A stretch of 64,000 nt of DNA. Origin: Neelides folsomi. Its lineage: Eukaryota > Arthropoda > Collembola > Neelipleona > Neelidae. This document shows positions 38,969 to 49,501 of the stretch, piece by piece. Numbering within the stretch: the stretch's first letter is position 1; every line of letters starts with the position of its first letter. A model generated the notes under the pieces. That model ran no database searches. It was not told the origin of the DNA and was given only the letters and a program-made list of their open reading frames with translations. The stretch lies in the NCBI GenBank assembly GCA_034687125.1, contig JAQGBZ010000287.1, forward strand, positions 18,402-82,401, given 5' to 3'. The position numbers and the translations under genes are program-made.

Positions 38969-41900
38969 TTACTCAACAGTAATAATGGTATCAGGAATAT
39001 CAATTTTCGCCTTCTCTTCGTAGATCTCGTAGAGAGAATCTTTCTGGCCTTCCTTTCGTGGTTGGAGATTTGACTCCGCATCTTTCTCGAGCTTGATCTC
39101 GATGGAAGTTTTGATGGTTTGGAGAATCACTTTAGAGACTGATTCGAGATCGATTAATGGCTCAGGGAAGATCCAATGAATTTTGGAAAGGCGAGTCAAA
39201 AGAGCTTTTTGAAAACCAGTCGAAACGGGGAAAAGCGGGTAATTCGTTGTTCGGCCTTTAAATAATTTAATTCAATTTAATTCAATTCCATTCAATCAAA
39301 GATCAAAAGTGGAATTTCAAGAGGAATTATTTATATAAGTAATTAATTATATAAGATATTTCAGTTTAGCAAATTAAATTTAAATTACTACTTGTTCCTG
39401 GTTCTTCATCTTCCCGTCGAATCATTTTATTTTCACCGTATTTAAGCAAATTCTCAATGGCTTGAATTTTCCTTTATAAATATAAATCAAAGATTATGTT
39501 AATTAACATTATATATAATGTAGTAAAAGTGTTTTAACAGAAACAATAGCTTATTAACAACGTTAAATATTAAGAATGTTAACTTAAAAGTAATTAAGTT
39601 TTTTTTAAAATAATAATTTTATTATGATATTACTCAGGAAGCATAGTTGAATGATGATTGGCAATCATTGCATTCCAAGGTGGATGAGATTTCTTGACCA
39701 TGAAGTAAGCAGATTCAAGAGTCCGCAAATAAATCATCTCATTGTAAGCTCGAGAGTTTTCGCTATCTCCTTCCTCCCGAGGTAAATTCAATTTTAATGG
39801 ATGTCGGAAGTAAGGTTCGGCGTGGAAAAGAATAGCTAAAATAATAATTAAATAAACGAACAAATAATTTATTATATTTAAAATCAAAACCTGTGTCTCA
39901 TTTGAATTGTGTTTTCCAGATGAATAAATATATATTATGTTAGTAAAAAATACTTATTGTTAATTTAATCTAAAGCTTTATGTAAAATTAAATATAGTTC
40001 TTTCAATGTACTTTGAACTTCAGTGAGCAAATGGCCCAAATAAGAATGAGGAATTTCTTCTGTAAAGTCCCAATTGACGAGATATCGACAGAAATTCCCA
40101 TCGTCTGAAAGAACCGGATGGAGTTCGCCAGTGTAGGAAATGAATTTCATTTTCGGGATTTCATTCGGGAAATTCTTTGTGAGTTGAACGTCAAACAAAA
40201 ACAGCGCGTCTTCATAAGGAGTTTTCATTGGACCAACGAGCATAACCGAGTATAGATCCTAATAAAATAACATTAATTATTTAACTATTTAACTATTATT
40301 TAATTAAACAGTAAATTACCAATTAAGTGTTTAAGTATTAAATTTTAATATATTTTTACAATTCTGTTAGAATAAGTTCTGATCCAAGCTCCTTCAGGTG
40401 TGAAATCTTTCAAAGATCGATTTTCGTCCTTCACACTTTTCAAAAATTGTGAAGTGACTTCCAAAGTGTCCGAGAAGAAACTGTGTTGTTCTGGTGCATG
40501 GTCCATCAATAGGAAATTGGCCTCGTCCCAAATGGACCTCAAAGAAGAATCATTTTCAATTTTGTCACTGTTGTTGGGAAGTATGACGATTTCCCCTTTG
40601 GTCCAATCGTCAGATCGATGTCCGAGTTGATAAGGCGGTGGAATCAATTCCTCAATGATAAACTGTCGTTGGTGGAAGTTCCAATAACCACGAATTTTGA
40701 GTGGAGTGATTTCATGGGGGAAGAAAGAAGTCAAATCCCCATTTGGAGTGGAAACAATTGTTTTCCCATTAATTAAATCCAAATCTGAGACAACTCCTGC
40801 TTGGTGTGGAGATCCCCTCATGAACACGACCGTCCCTCTTTGGAAGATTGAAAATTTGGGATGAGGTTTGATGTCGTAAACAGACTCATTTGACACGACG
40901 GATTCAACCAACTCAGATGTCTCTCCTGTCAGATCATCTTCGGAAAGAGTCAGACGAACCCATTTGACCCGAACCATGCGCTTGTTCTCAATTACTAATT
41001 AAAATATTAAACAAAAATCTCTGCTGATATTTGTTAATATTAAGATAATTTACCCGGAATTAAATATTTGGTTTATTTAATTAAATATAAACAAACCAGA
41101 TTTTGGTCTATTTAGTTAAATATTACAATTTTTTTATATTTTTTACCAAAAGATTCACTATTCTGGACAATTCCATATTTTGTCACGTTTTCTGGGAATT
41201 CCTTCTCGTTTGTAATTTCCATTGGAGCTACGACAAGCCCTGTGGGGAATCCTGAATCTTGAAGTTCTCTGACCAAATATGGAATATCTGTTGCGGGCAT
41301 TGTTTCAGTTTCATCATTCTAAATAATATAATTTTTAAATACAATTAAGTTTTTATTCAATAAATTGTCAAATTATTTAAATCTTGCGATCTTACGTCCC
41401 AAAGAATTTTAACCATATTCTTCTTGAGCAAAACTTTGACCGACAATCCTCTGATGTTGTGAGGTTCCTAGTTATTAAACATGTTAAATGAGTGTGTTAT
41501 TGTAATTAAAATCATTCTACCTCTACAAGTTTTGTTAATGAGGGAGTTCTTAAAAGTGAATTGATCTTCATTGGAGTTTTTTTGTTCATTAAAAATTTGA
41601 ACTTGCTGAACCAGTCCACATAACGGATAATATTATCAGTTGGCTTCAATTTGTAAAGTCGAACAGAACTACAAAAAATATAATTAATTCATGAAATTAA
41701 CACATGTCAAATTAATAAAGAATAATTAAGAATAATTGCTTACTTGATTCCAATTGTCTCCGTGCTTGGACATCCCACTAAAACAGTTCGACCCAAATCT
41801 TCCTCTTTAATCATTGGAACCGGCGGTTCTTCTCCTTCTGTTTTTGTATGACCCGGTTTCAAGCACAACCATTTAACAACAACTCCATTACACTGCAAAA

Positions 41901-43026
41901 AACCTCAGTCGTAAAAATGCAAAAAATGCAAAATTGAAAAATGCAAAATGCAAAAAATGTTCAATTCAACTTTCTCCAATGCTTTCTCTTTGTCTCACAT
42001 TACCTCAACATTGAGTATTCTGGATTTAGCCAAGGAGTAAATGTAAGGAAGTGGAGGAATCCAACGCCAAAAAAATCTCATTGTTGGACTTGACCAATTG
42101 GCAAATCTCAAAACGGACGGCTTCATTGGAGTTATCGACCCCGGGCACGAATGGACTTGGCTCCAGTAAGGATCTTCTTTCAAAAACCCATCGTTCTCAA
42201 CAGTCTCCAAATTGTAGCTCAGATTCCCGGCAGTGCGAAAATTTATGAGCTTCTTTACTGTCGTCACAATTCCGACCCAGTCACCCAGAATCACTTCTTG
42301 GCCTCGAACAAATGGCTATTTTAATTTTAAAATTTAAGGTAATTGCAGAATTTAAGATTATACGAATATCAATTTTGCAAATAATAAATTAATAATTTTG
42401 ATTAGAATTTTACAATAGAATAATAGAAATTATGTAGAATGTCAATTTTAATTTATTTATTTTACGCAAATTGGATAAAGATCCGAAAGTTTGACATCTT
42501 CAATGACTTTGTTTGTTCCCATAATTTGGATTGTTGCTGTTGTGGATGTTTCAACAATTGTCCCTGTGAGACCTTCTTCGTTTTTTACGCGTTGACCACG
42601 AAGCAATTGGCGGTCGACTAAAGAAATCTGTCATTTAGAATAAAAAATTTACATTTGAGACTTTAGCACATTTATGCTATTTAATATAATAAATTCATAT
42701 ATATTCATACTTAAATATAATTTTAATTTGATATTAAATTCATAACTAACTTCATCTGCCTTAGACTTCTTGATCTGATATGATGAATCCCAAAAAACAT
42801 TGACTTCATCTTGAAATCCATTTTCATCTTCTGGAGAGCCAACTTTGTGTGATCCAGATCGAGCATTTTTTCCGACCACCGTTCCAAAGATCGGCCCAGA
42901 GTCCCAAGTCTTCTTGGATCGCATTGTGACAAGGTCAGAAATGAAATATGTTGGTTTGGGTTCTTCTTCATATCTTTGTTCAATTTTGACATCTTCCAAA
43001 AGTGGAATTTCCTCTGTGTTGTCCAT
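38969..43026 (-). CDS. UBE2O: UBE2O E2/E3 hybrid ubiquitin enzyme
   Basis: About twelve exons encode roughly 900 residues, shorter than human UBE2O. The N-terminal part holds repeated SH3-like conserved regions (FISDLVTMRSKK ... GPIFGTVVGKN; LVDRQLLRGQRVKNEEGLTG; GDWVGIVTTVKKLI; FQRGTVVFMRGSPHQAGVVS; WTKGEIVILPNN), as in CR1/CR2 of UBE2O. Near the C-terminus (about 40260-39645) is a UBC fold: VGPMKTPYEDALFLFDVQL, FPNEIPKMKFIS, LHPVLSDDGNFCRYLVNW, HAEPYFRHPL and SRAYNEMIYLRTLESAYFMV. The Cys in GNFC aligns with the catalytic Cys of UBE2O. The enzyme ubiquitinates orphan ribosomal and other basic proteins. The usual HPN (or NPN) Asn before the active site is Val here. Start is MDNTEE at 43026; an acidic leader is expected. 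Confidence 0.88.
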
Positions 43027-44557
43027 ATTTTGCTGTTATTAGAATTGAACATAATTAATGTTTAATTAATGTTTTACCAGATTTGTTTTCAATGATCAAT
43101 GAAATGAAATGTTTTACCAAAGTGATTTCCCAAGCTATTCCTTTGTCTGTTACAATAATTTCATCGAGCAATTTGATTTGTTCTAGACCTAAAAGATCTC
43201 TCAGGCAAAGTGGAAATTTTAAAGTAGTCAATATGAAATTTTTTAATCTGTTTCTATGTCATGCTCATTTATATCAAAAAATCAAAATATTCAAAGTTAA
43301 TCCCTCTATATAAGAAGCGTAATTTGGGGAATTCAATCAGGCAACCTACAGCTTTATTTTAAATGGTTACTCGAATAAACAAATAAACAAATTTACTGCT
43401 TAATTTAGCATTATTTAAATGGTTAACGAATAAAAAGTTCACTGCTTAGTTTAGCATTATTTTAAATGGTTGCTGAAACAAACAAAAATGCAATACTTAC
43501 TAATTAATTTAGTCATTAACGTCAAAAGCTTCTACACTGTTTTATTGCTAAGCAATGAGAGAGATTGATAAAATGATTAGGTGCTTTGCTGTTTTTGGAG
43601 ATGGAATTACAAAGAAAAGTTCAACATGGGAAATCACGGCTCAGCATAAAAGACGTATATATGAAAATTCGGATTGTAAAAACGACTATTAGGAATATTG
43701 TAATTTTTAAATTATTTTTAAATTATTTTATTATTTTTAAATTATTAAGCATTAAATACAATTTAATAGTTTAAAATATTGGTTATACATATATAATCTT
43801 ATTAATAGGGATTTATCTACATTGTAATATTAATACATAACATACGTTATATATATATACTTATTACTTATTTTATTATTTTTAGGGAATTACTAAAACA
43901 AGATAAATTTGCGAAATTATAAGAAGTTATATATCTACTTTATATAAATGAGTAAACATTAATAATCGAATGTTAATTAATTTGACTGCTATATATTTAT
44001 ATAATTTAATTACATTATGAATGAATAATAATTTTGGGAAATAAAAAGAAATGGTAATAATTGGTTAACAAAACTTATTAAGCATAGCATAAATATATTT
44101 AACATTGCATTTAAATGTAAGTCGATTTGAAATCTTGGAAAATGTCAAAATCAATATTAATAACAAATGTCCAAGTACTTTCCTGCTTTTAATTTGATTA
44201 AAAATTAAATAAACAATAAATGTTGAATTATTTCCTAAATAATGATTGTATTTTAATAAAATAGAGCTAATTAATAATGTGAGGCTGCAATCCTCACTGG
44301 ACGCACCCCCTGAGTTTGGTAAGCATTGACGGAGGAATGAAGGAAATATGACCTGAACGGGGCCAAAGCTGTCTTTGCATCATATAAAATAGATAAGATG
44401 TTAAATGTTTGTACAGATGTGGGGAACACATGGAAAATATAAGTAAAATCTTAAAAACTTTGTTCGAAAATGATTGGATTTTTGGGATGCAATACTTCCT
44501 GTAATATGTATAATTAACTAAATTAAATTAATTTAAACTTAGTAGTTCTTGATATCT
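43027..44557. other. intergenic, one unexplained GC-richer patch
   Basis: I see no gene in this stretch. It is strongly AT-rich except for about 44281-44395, which is markedly less AT-rich, contains a small stem (GAGGCTGCAATCCTC) and lacks a long open frame. It does not match spliceosomal RNAs, tRNAs or other RNA genes that I can recognise. Confidence 0.3.
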
Positions 44558-45881
44558 TCATTCGGCTCCGTTTGGTTCTTCCCCTTGGATTTGATCTTCA
44601 CCCATTGGAATTTGTGGCTGAGCCAGGACTTGGCGATTCAAAACTCCCAAGAGATTCGGATTCGGAACCTGAAGTTGAGCCTGCACTTCTTGGATCGGAT
44701 TCTGGATTACAGGAGGAGCATTTGGAGCGTTTTGGTCTCCGTTCCCCAACCGACGCCGCCGCACGAAACCCTCTCCATCAGGTACAAACCTGAAATGTAA
44801 TTTATTAATTACCCCATGGTAGCCCTCCAAAACTACTACAAGAATAATTATAGGTACTATACTAAAAATAACTATTTAAAATTTTTATATTCAAAATTAC
44901 TATTTAAAATTACTATGTTAATAATTACTTTTAGTGAATAATTACTATGTACTAGCGTATAATTACTATAATAACAATTATTCTATTCAATATATGCCAA
45001 CAATAAACATATAGTATATCGCTTAAGATTAAATTTATTGAATTTATAAACATTTTCAAGAGAAAATACAAGCCCAACCTTATTTCATCAAGTCGGTCAT
45101 TCAGTATTTTGATTTGGGCTTCAAGAAGATTGATTTTATCTTGCTGAATTTCATATTCAATCTTTCGCTTTTCTCTTTCTTTTTGTAATTTGACATTTTG
45201 CTCTTCTCTTTCTTTTTGTAAGTCGGCCTTTCGCTCTTCTCTTTCTTTTTGCAATTCGGCTTTCAACTTCTTACAATCTTTACAATGTCTACAATTCCAT
45301 TTTATTAATTAACATTGAATAATTTGAAATACATATATCATCATTAATATTTAAAATTCACGTTTCTCTGTAAATGTTCAAAGAAAATAGGTATTGTGAA
45401 CTTACGAAACAATTGGGTCTCCAATCAAACTCTTTGATGTTCCCGGCCTTTCATCAACATCAGATTTGGTTTTCTTATGGACAGGTTCTTCTTGGGAAAC
45501 ATTTTGGTTTTCTTGAAGGGCTCTCTGAAATTCTTCCCTGCAACAAAATATTATCATTTTTAAATTACGAATTATAAATTAATCTTACAATACAAAATAC
45601 CCATTCACACAATTTCCAAATAACAAATTTCAAATAATGCGGTTCGATCAAAATGAGTTTTGTACATTGACTATATTGCAAAAATTTGCCTCATTTAAAA
45701 TTTTTGGATGATTAAAATATTAAAAAATACTAAATCATATTCTAATCACATATTTATAATCAATTACTAATCATATACTTATCGCTAATATGTATGCATT
45801 TCTTAAAAAAATTACTAACTTGTCCTCTTTAACCGTTTCTTCTTCGTCGCTCTCAAGATCTCTTGATGGATTTGATTCCAT
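44558..45881 (-). CDS. unrecognised small coiled-coil protein
   Basis: Four exons (45881-45820, 45537-45406, 45288-45079, 44789-44558) join in phase to 211 residues. I do not recognise the family. Residues 1-64 are acidic and polar (ESNPSRDLESDEEETVKEDK). A CxxC pair (HCKDCKK) opens a charged coiled coil of about 65 residues with three near-copies of LQKEREE(R/Q)(K/N), then LLEAQIKILNDRLDEIR. The last 75 residues are rich in Gln, Pro, Asn (PNAPPVIQNPIQEVQAQLQV) and end in GEEPNGAE. The clean splice phases and amino-acid bias indicate a real gene. An upstream exon at 46989-46907 has a compatible phase and may be an alternative first exon. Confidence 0.62.
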
Positions 45882-46906
45882 GAAGGTATGAGTAAATATA
45901 TGAATAAATAAATATGAGTATTTTTTTTAGTTTTTAACACTGAATTTGAATGTGTAGCTAAACTTTTAAATTATAAAACTGAAGAGGATGAAAAACATAA
46001 ACCACCCTTCCACCCTCAAAACAACTTTTCTATAAATATTTCGAATTATACGTTAAGGTCATAATGATAAATATTAAATTATTAATACAAAGAAATTGTT
46101 ATCTACACCTACAGGCTTACGTTTAAACCTTTAAAGTTATAAGATGATAGAAATAATAAACATATCTGTATATAGATTATGTAGGTATGCATACTTTTTA
46201 AATGTTTACTTGAGTATATGAATATGCATGTGGATACACGATGAAGATTAGAAAAATTCATAAGATTCATATACATAATTACTTGTATCTAATATCTATC
46301 TAATATTTAAATTAATGAATGTCAATATCTAGTATATATAAAAATTCAGGTAAACCTTTAAATATTACTGTAAGCATTTATTACTAGTATTTAATACATA
46401 TATAAAAAATATTAAAAATACACATAAAATCGTATATGTAAAAAACTTGAAAAACATTTTTTCAAGATTCTTTCACTGAAACTATATTACCTATATAAAT
46501 ATACTTATATGTACTTATTATATGTGTGTAACCATCAACAATATATGTACTTTTAGTGAAGGATTTCATTAAAATTAAATAATACAATACTACCTAAATA
46601 TAGTACATATGTTGATATGAATGTTTGTTAAATAGACTATTCGATTTTTAACATACCCGACATTTTAGTCACATTCATTCATATATACTTTATTTTTAAG
46701 GTAAAAATGTATATAAGCTTTATAACTGAATAATCGATATATTATACATTTATGGATACATGAATGAAATATAAATTATATTCGGATCAAATGTTAAAAT
46801 GAATATTGATTGTACATATGTATTTAAATGAATTCTATTCAATAAGCATCCATATGAGAATATAATAGGCAAGAGATGGATTCAATATTTTAATTTTGTT
46901 TCAAAC
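45882..46906. other. AT-rich gap or first intron
   Basis: Very AT-rich with many TA-rich runs (ATATAT, TACATA). It is either intergenic or, if the exon at 46989-46907 belongs to the coiled-coil gene, part of its first intron. No gene is seen. Confidence 0.3.
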
Positions 46907-46989
46907 CTTTGAATTATTCTTGCTGCTCTTCGTCTCACACGTTCCAGCTGTTTGTCGAGTAATGTTTTTTTTCTATTCAAGTCCGGCAT
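46907..46989 (-). other. candidate coding first exon
   Basis: An 83-nt frame begins at 46989 with ATG and reads MPDLNRKKTLLDKQLERVRR then AARIIQR, ending at a good GT donor with two bases left over. It is basic and helical, looking like an IQ-motif or coiled-coil start. The phase fits the exon at 45537-45406 of the coiled-coil gene, so it may be an alternative start of that gene. On its own it has no homology support. Confidence 0.4.
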
Positions 46990-47529
46990 ATTGATTCAAA
47001 AATTGGGAAAGAATTTGGAGACGAAATGGGCCGATTTTTTCTTTGTGACTCAGAATCCTTAAAATGAATGAGAAAGAGAGGGGAATCGGTCTTATAAATA
47101 AAAATGGCCTTGAGGAAGGTTTTGGTTGCCAAGTTGAATACTCTCCTGGGAATACACCCCAATACATGTAACATACATAATGTATTTATATGTATAAGTT
47201 GATTCTTTCATATTTGGACTTGACCGTAACTTGTCCCATCTGAAATACAAGGGAATTTATCCCTTTCAGCCCACTGCATTTCCCATAGTGTGTTGATTGA
47301 ACTACACTTAAAACATCATTTGTCATTTTATAAATTAAACCTATATCACAATATAGAAGGAATAAAGCATTTTTATTTAATTATTGCTAAGAATAAATTT
47401 TTATATACTAATTAGAAATGCCACATCAAATTCAGTATTGTTAAAATGTATTGTTTAACACTTTTTTAATTATTTGTTAACTAAAACTATGATTTATTAA
47501 AACGCTTATAAATATTAAAAATACATTTT

Positions 47530-47842
47530 TGTAACGGCAACTACCGGGTGCCGTCACGGTAACTACCGTCAAACATTTAGGCAAATGCCGTCACGGTAGC
47601 TGCCGCAACGGCACTAGGTAGTTACCTTAATGACAACTACCTCGATTCGATTTATTTCATTTATATTATGTTATGTTAGGTTAGGTAAAAAGAACAAGTC
47701 GTAATTCCCATCAAAACTAACCTAACCTATCCTAATCATAAACAAATAAAATTAAATAACTTTAATGCTGAAGACAGATGCCGTTACGGCAACTACCTAA
47801 ATTTGCCGGAAATCCCAGCCAAAAAACGATAACTCAGCCTTA
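47530..47842. mobile_element. palindrome-rich element, third copy
   Basis: This block contains the same kind of GC-rich modules as the elements at 22957 and 29283 (GTAACGGCAACTACCGGGTG, GCCGTCACGGTA, GCCGTTACGGCAACTACC) and ends in ATAACTCAGCC, close to the CTGAGCC terminus of the full copy. It also carries TTAGG-type runs in opposite orientations (about 47668 and 47719), with a short AT-rich centre. The left end is not clear. The palindrome core has drifted from GGCAATTGCC to GGCAACTACC-type units, so this is an older or distinct subfamily. Confidence 0.55.
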
Positions 47843-47972
47843 AAATCAGTTAGTCACTAGTGACCGGTCAGTGACAGTGACCGATCAATTGGATAGGAGC
47901 ATAACTAGGGGATTTCTCCTAAACCTAACATAACCTAACCTAAAATGATGGGTACGTCTAAATCAACATTTT

Positions 47973-48587
47973 TTATAAAAAGTTTCTCACATTGTGTTTG
48001 TAAATGATTTCTTCGTCCTCGTCTTCTGAGGGTTCTTCGGCCACTTCTTTCTCATTGATGATGTCGTCCGGCTCAAGAACAAAATTGGCCAAATCTGCAT
48101 CGTCCAAATGCTCAAAGTCGATGTTTGGTGGAGTGTGAGGAGGATCCTTTTTAGTTTCATGAAAATCGAGGTAAATCCCACGAGTTCGAAAAGCTTTCTA
48201 GAAATCATTTTTAATTAGTTTAAATATTATATTAATTAAATATTATATTAACTTTATTAAATATTTTATTTACTTTTAAAAATATCCAATGCGGTGACCA
48301 AAAGTATCTCATACACAATTCTTTAAAGGTTTCATCATCTTGTTGCATTTTTTCTTTAGAAATCAATTCCTCTTCTTCATTGAGCTTTCGAGCGTATTCT
48401 TCGTTCAAGAGACAACGATAAACAAAAAAGCCGTCAAAATACCATCCCTGAATTAAAGCCAATCAATCATTAATGAAAATTTAAAACTGACAAATTAATC
48501 TAAAAGTTAATTATGATTATTAACCTCAATAGAAGGAAATCTGATATACTCAAGTTCTTCTTGAGCTTTCTGTTGTCGAGTCTTCAT
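47973..48587 (-). CDS. unrecognised 153-residue protein, acidic C-terminus
   Basis: Three exons (48587-48525, 48447-48274, 48197-47973) join in phase 0 to 153 residues. I do not recognise the family. The sequence is MKTRQQKAQEELEYIRFPSI, EGWYFDGFFVYRCLLNEEYA, a Glu/Lys helix, then FKELCMRYFWSPHWIFLKKA and RGIYLDFHETKKDPPHTPPN, ending in an acidic tail (AEEPSEDEDEEIIY). The WYFDGFFVYR and YFWSPHWIFL blocks are aromatic and look structured, not random. Stops precede the ATG in frame, but upstream basic frames (48816-49065) could be further exons of the same gene. No membrane segment is evident. Confidence 0.6.
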
Positions 48588-48815
48588 GATATTTCTCCCC
48601 CATTATTGAGGCAGTTTGGGCCTTTTTCCATTCTTTCATTGGATCTTTTTTCTCCTCCTTTTTCTTTTCTTCTTAATCGTCATCTAATGTACAGATTAAT
48701 ACCGGATTGGCATTTTAAATATCATTTTACAATTTGGCATTTTAAATATCATTTTACAATTTGGCATTTTGTAATTTTTATTATTAATACAGAAAACAAT
48801 TAAATAGGGTTTAAC

Positions 48816-49065
48816 CTTCCCCATCATCTTTCTCTCCTTTTTCTCTCTTTCCTTTCTTTTTCTTCTCCTTCGGGTTTCTCTCCACTTACGCTTTTCTTCT
48901 TTCCAGTCTTTCCTTCATCTTCTTTTCCTCCTTCTCTGCTTGTACTTTTTCGTTTCCCATCGTCCCCGGTTGTACTTTTCCGTCTCCCATCGACTCCACT
49001 TGTACTTTTCCGTAGTCTTTAGCAGCTTCCTTCTTCGCGCCATTTTCTTCATCCTCTTTAGGCAT
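48816..49065 (-). other. Lys-rich open frames, possible exon
   Basis: Two overlapping minus-strand frames are open over a Lys/Glu-rich repeat. One starts with ATG at 49065 (MPKEDEENGAKKEAAKDYGK, then three GK-VQ repeats) and ends at a GC|GTAAGT donor near 48889. The other, open from about 49018, has repeats of RKSTSGVDG, RKSTTGDDG and RKSTSREGG and runs to a donor near 48816. I cannot decide which is used, nor join either cleanly to the gene at 48587. Confidence 0.35.
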
Positions 49066-49501
49066 TTTTTATAATTTTATCTTACTTATCTTACTTAATA
49101 TAACGTTATAACATTGATAAACTTGAAACGCACTTTTATTACATAAATATCTTATTATTTATGAAATATTTTTTATTATATAATCTCTGTTTTCAAGTTT
49201 ATTTCTCAGGTAAATGATCTTCCAAAGTGTAATGTAATGGAGAGGAACTGCGGATGAACCAAACTATGAGAAAGATCCGACAATGAAGATGCTACAAAAT
49301 ATTTTACCAAAAATTGTAATCTTAAGACAGTTTTAATATTGAGATGAAATCGAAATGAGAATATGAAAATTTATTTTTCAAATGCAATTTAAATTAAACA
49401 ATTTTAATGCAGAAATATTTATTTAACATCACAAAGGAAAATAAAACCCTCCAAGAACATCACAAATCACAATTAATGGTGAATTCAGCCCAATCCATTA
49501 A

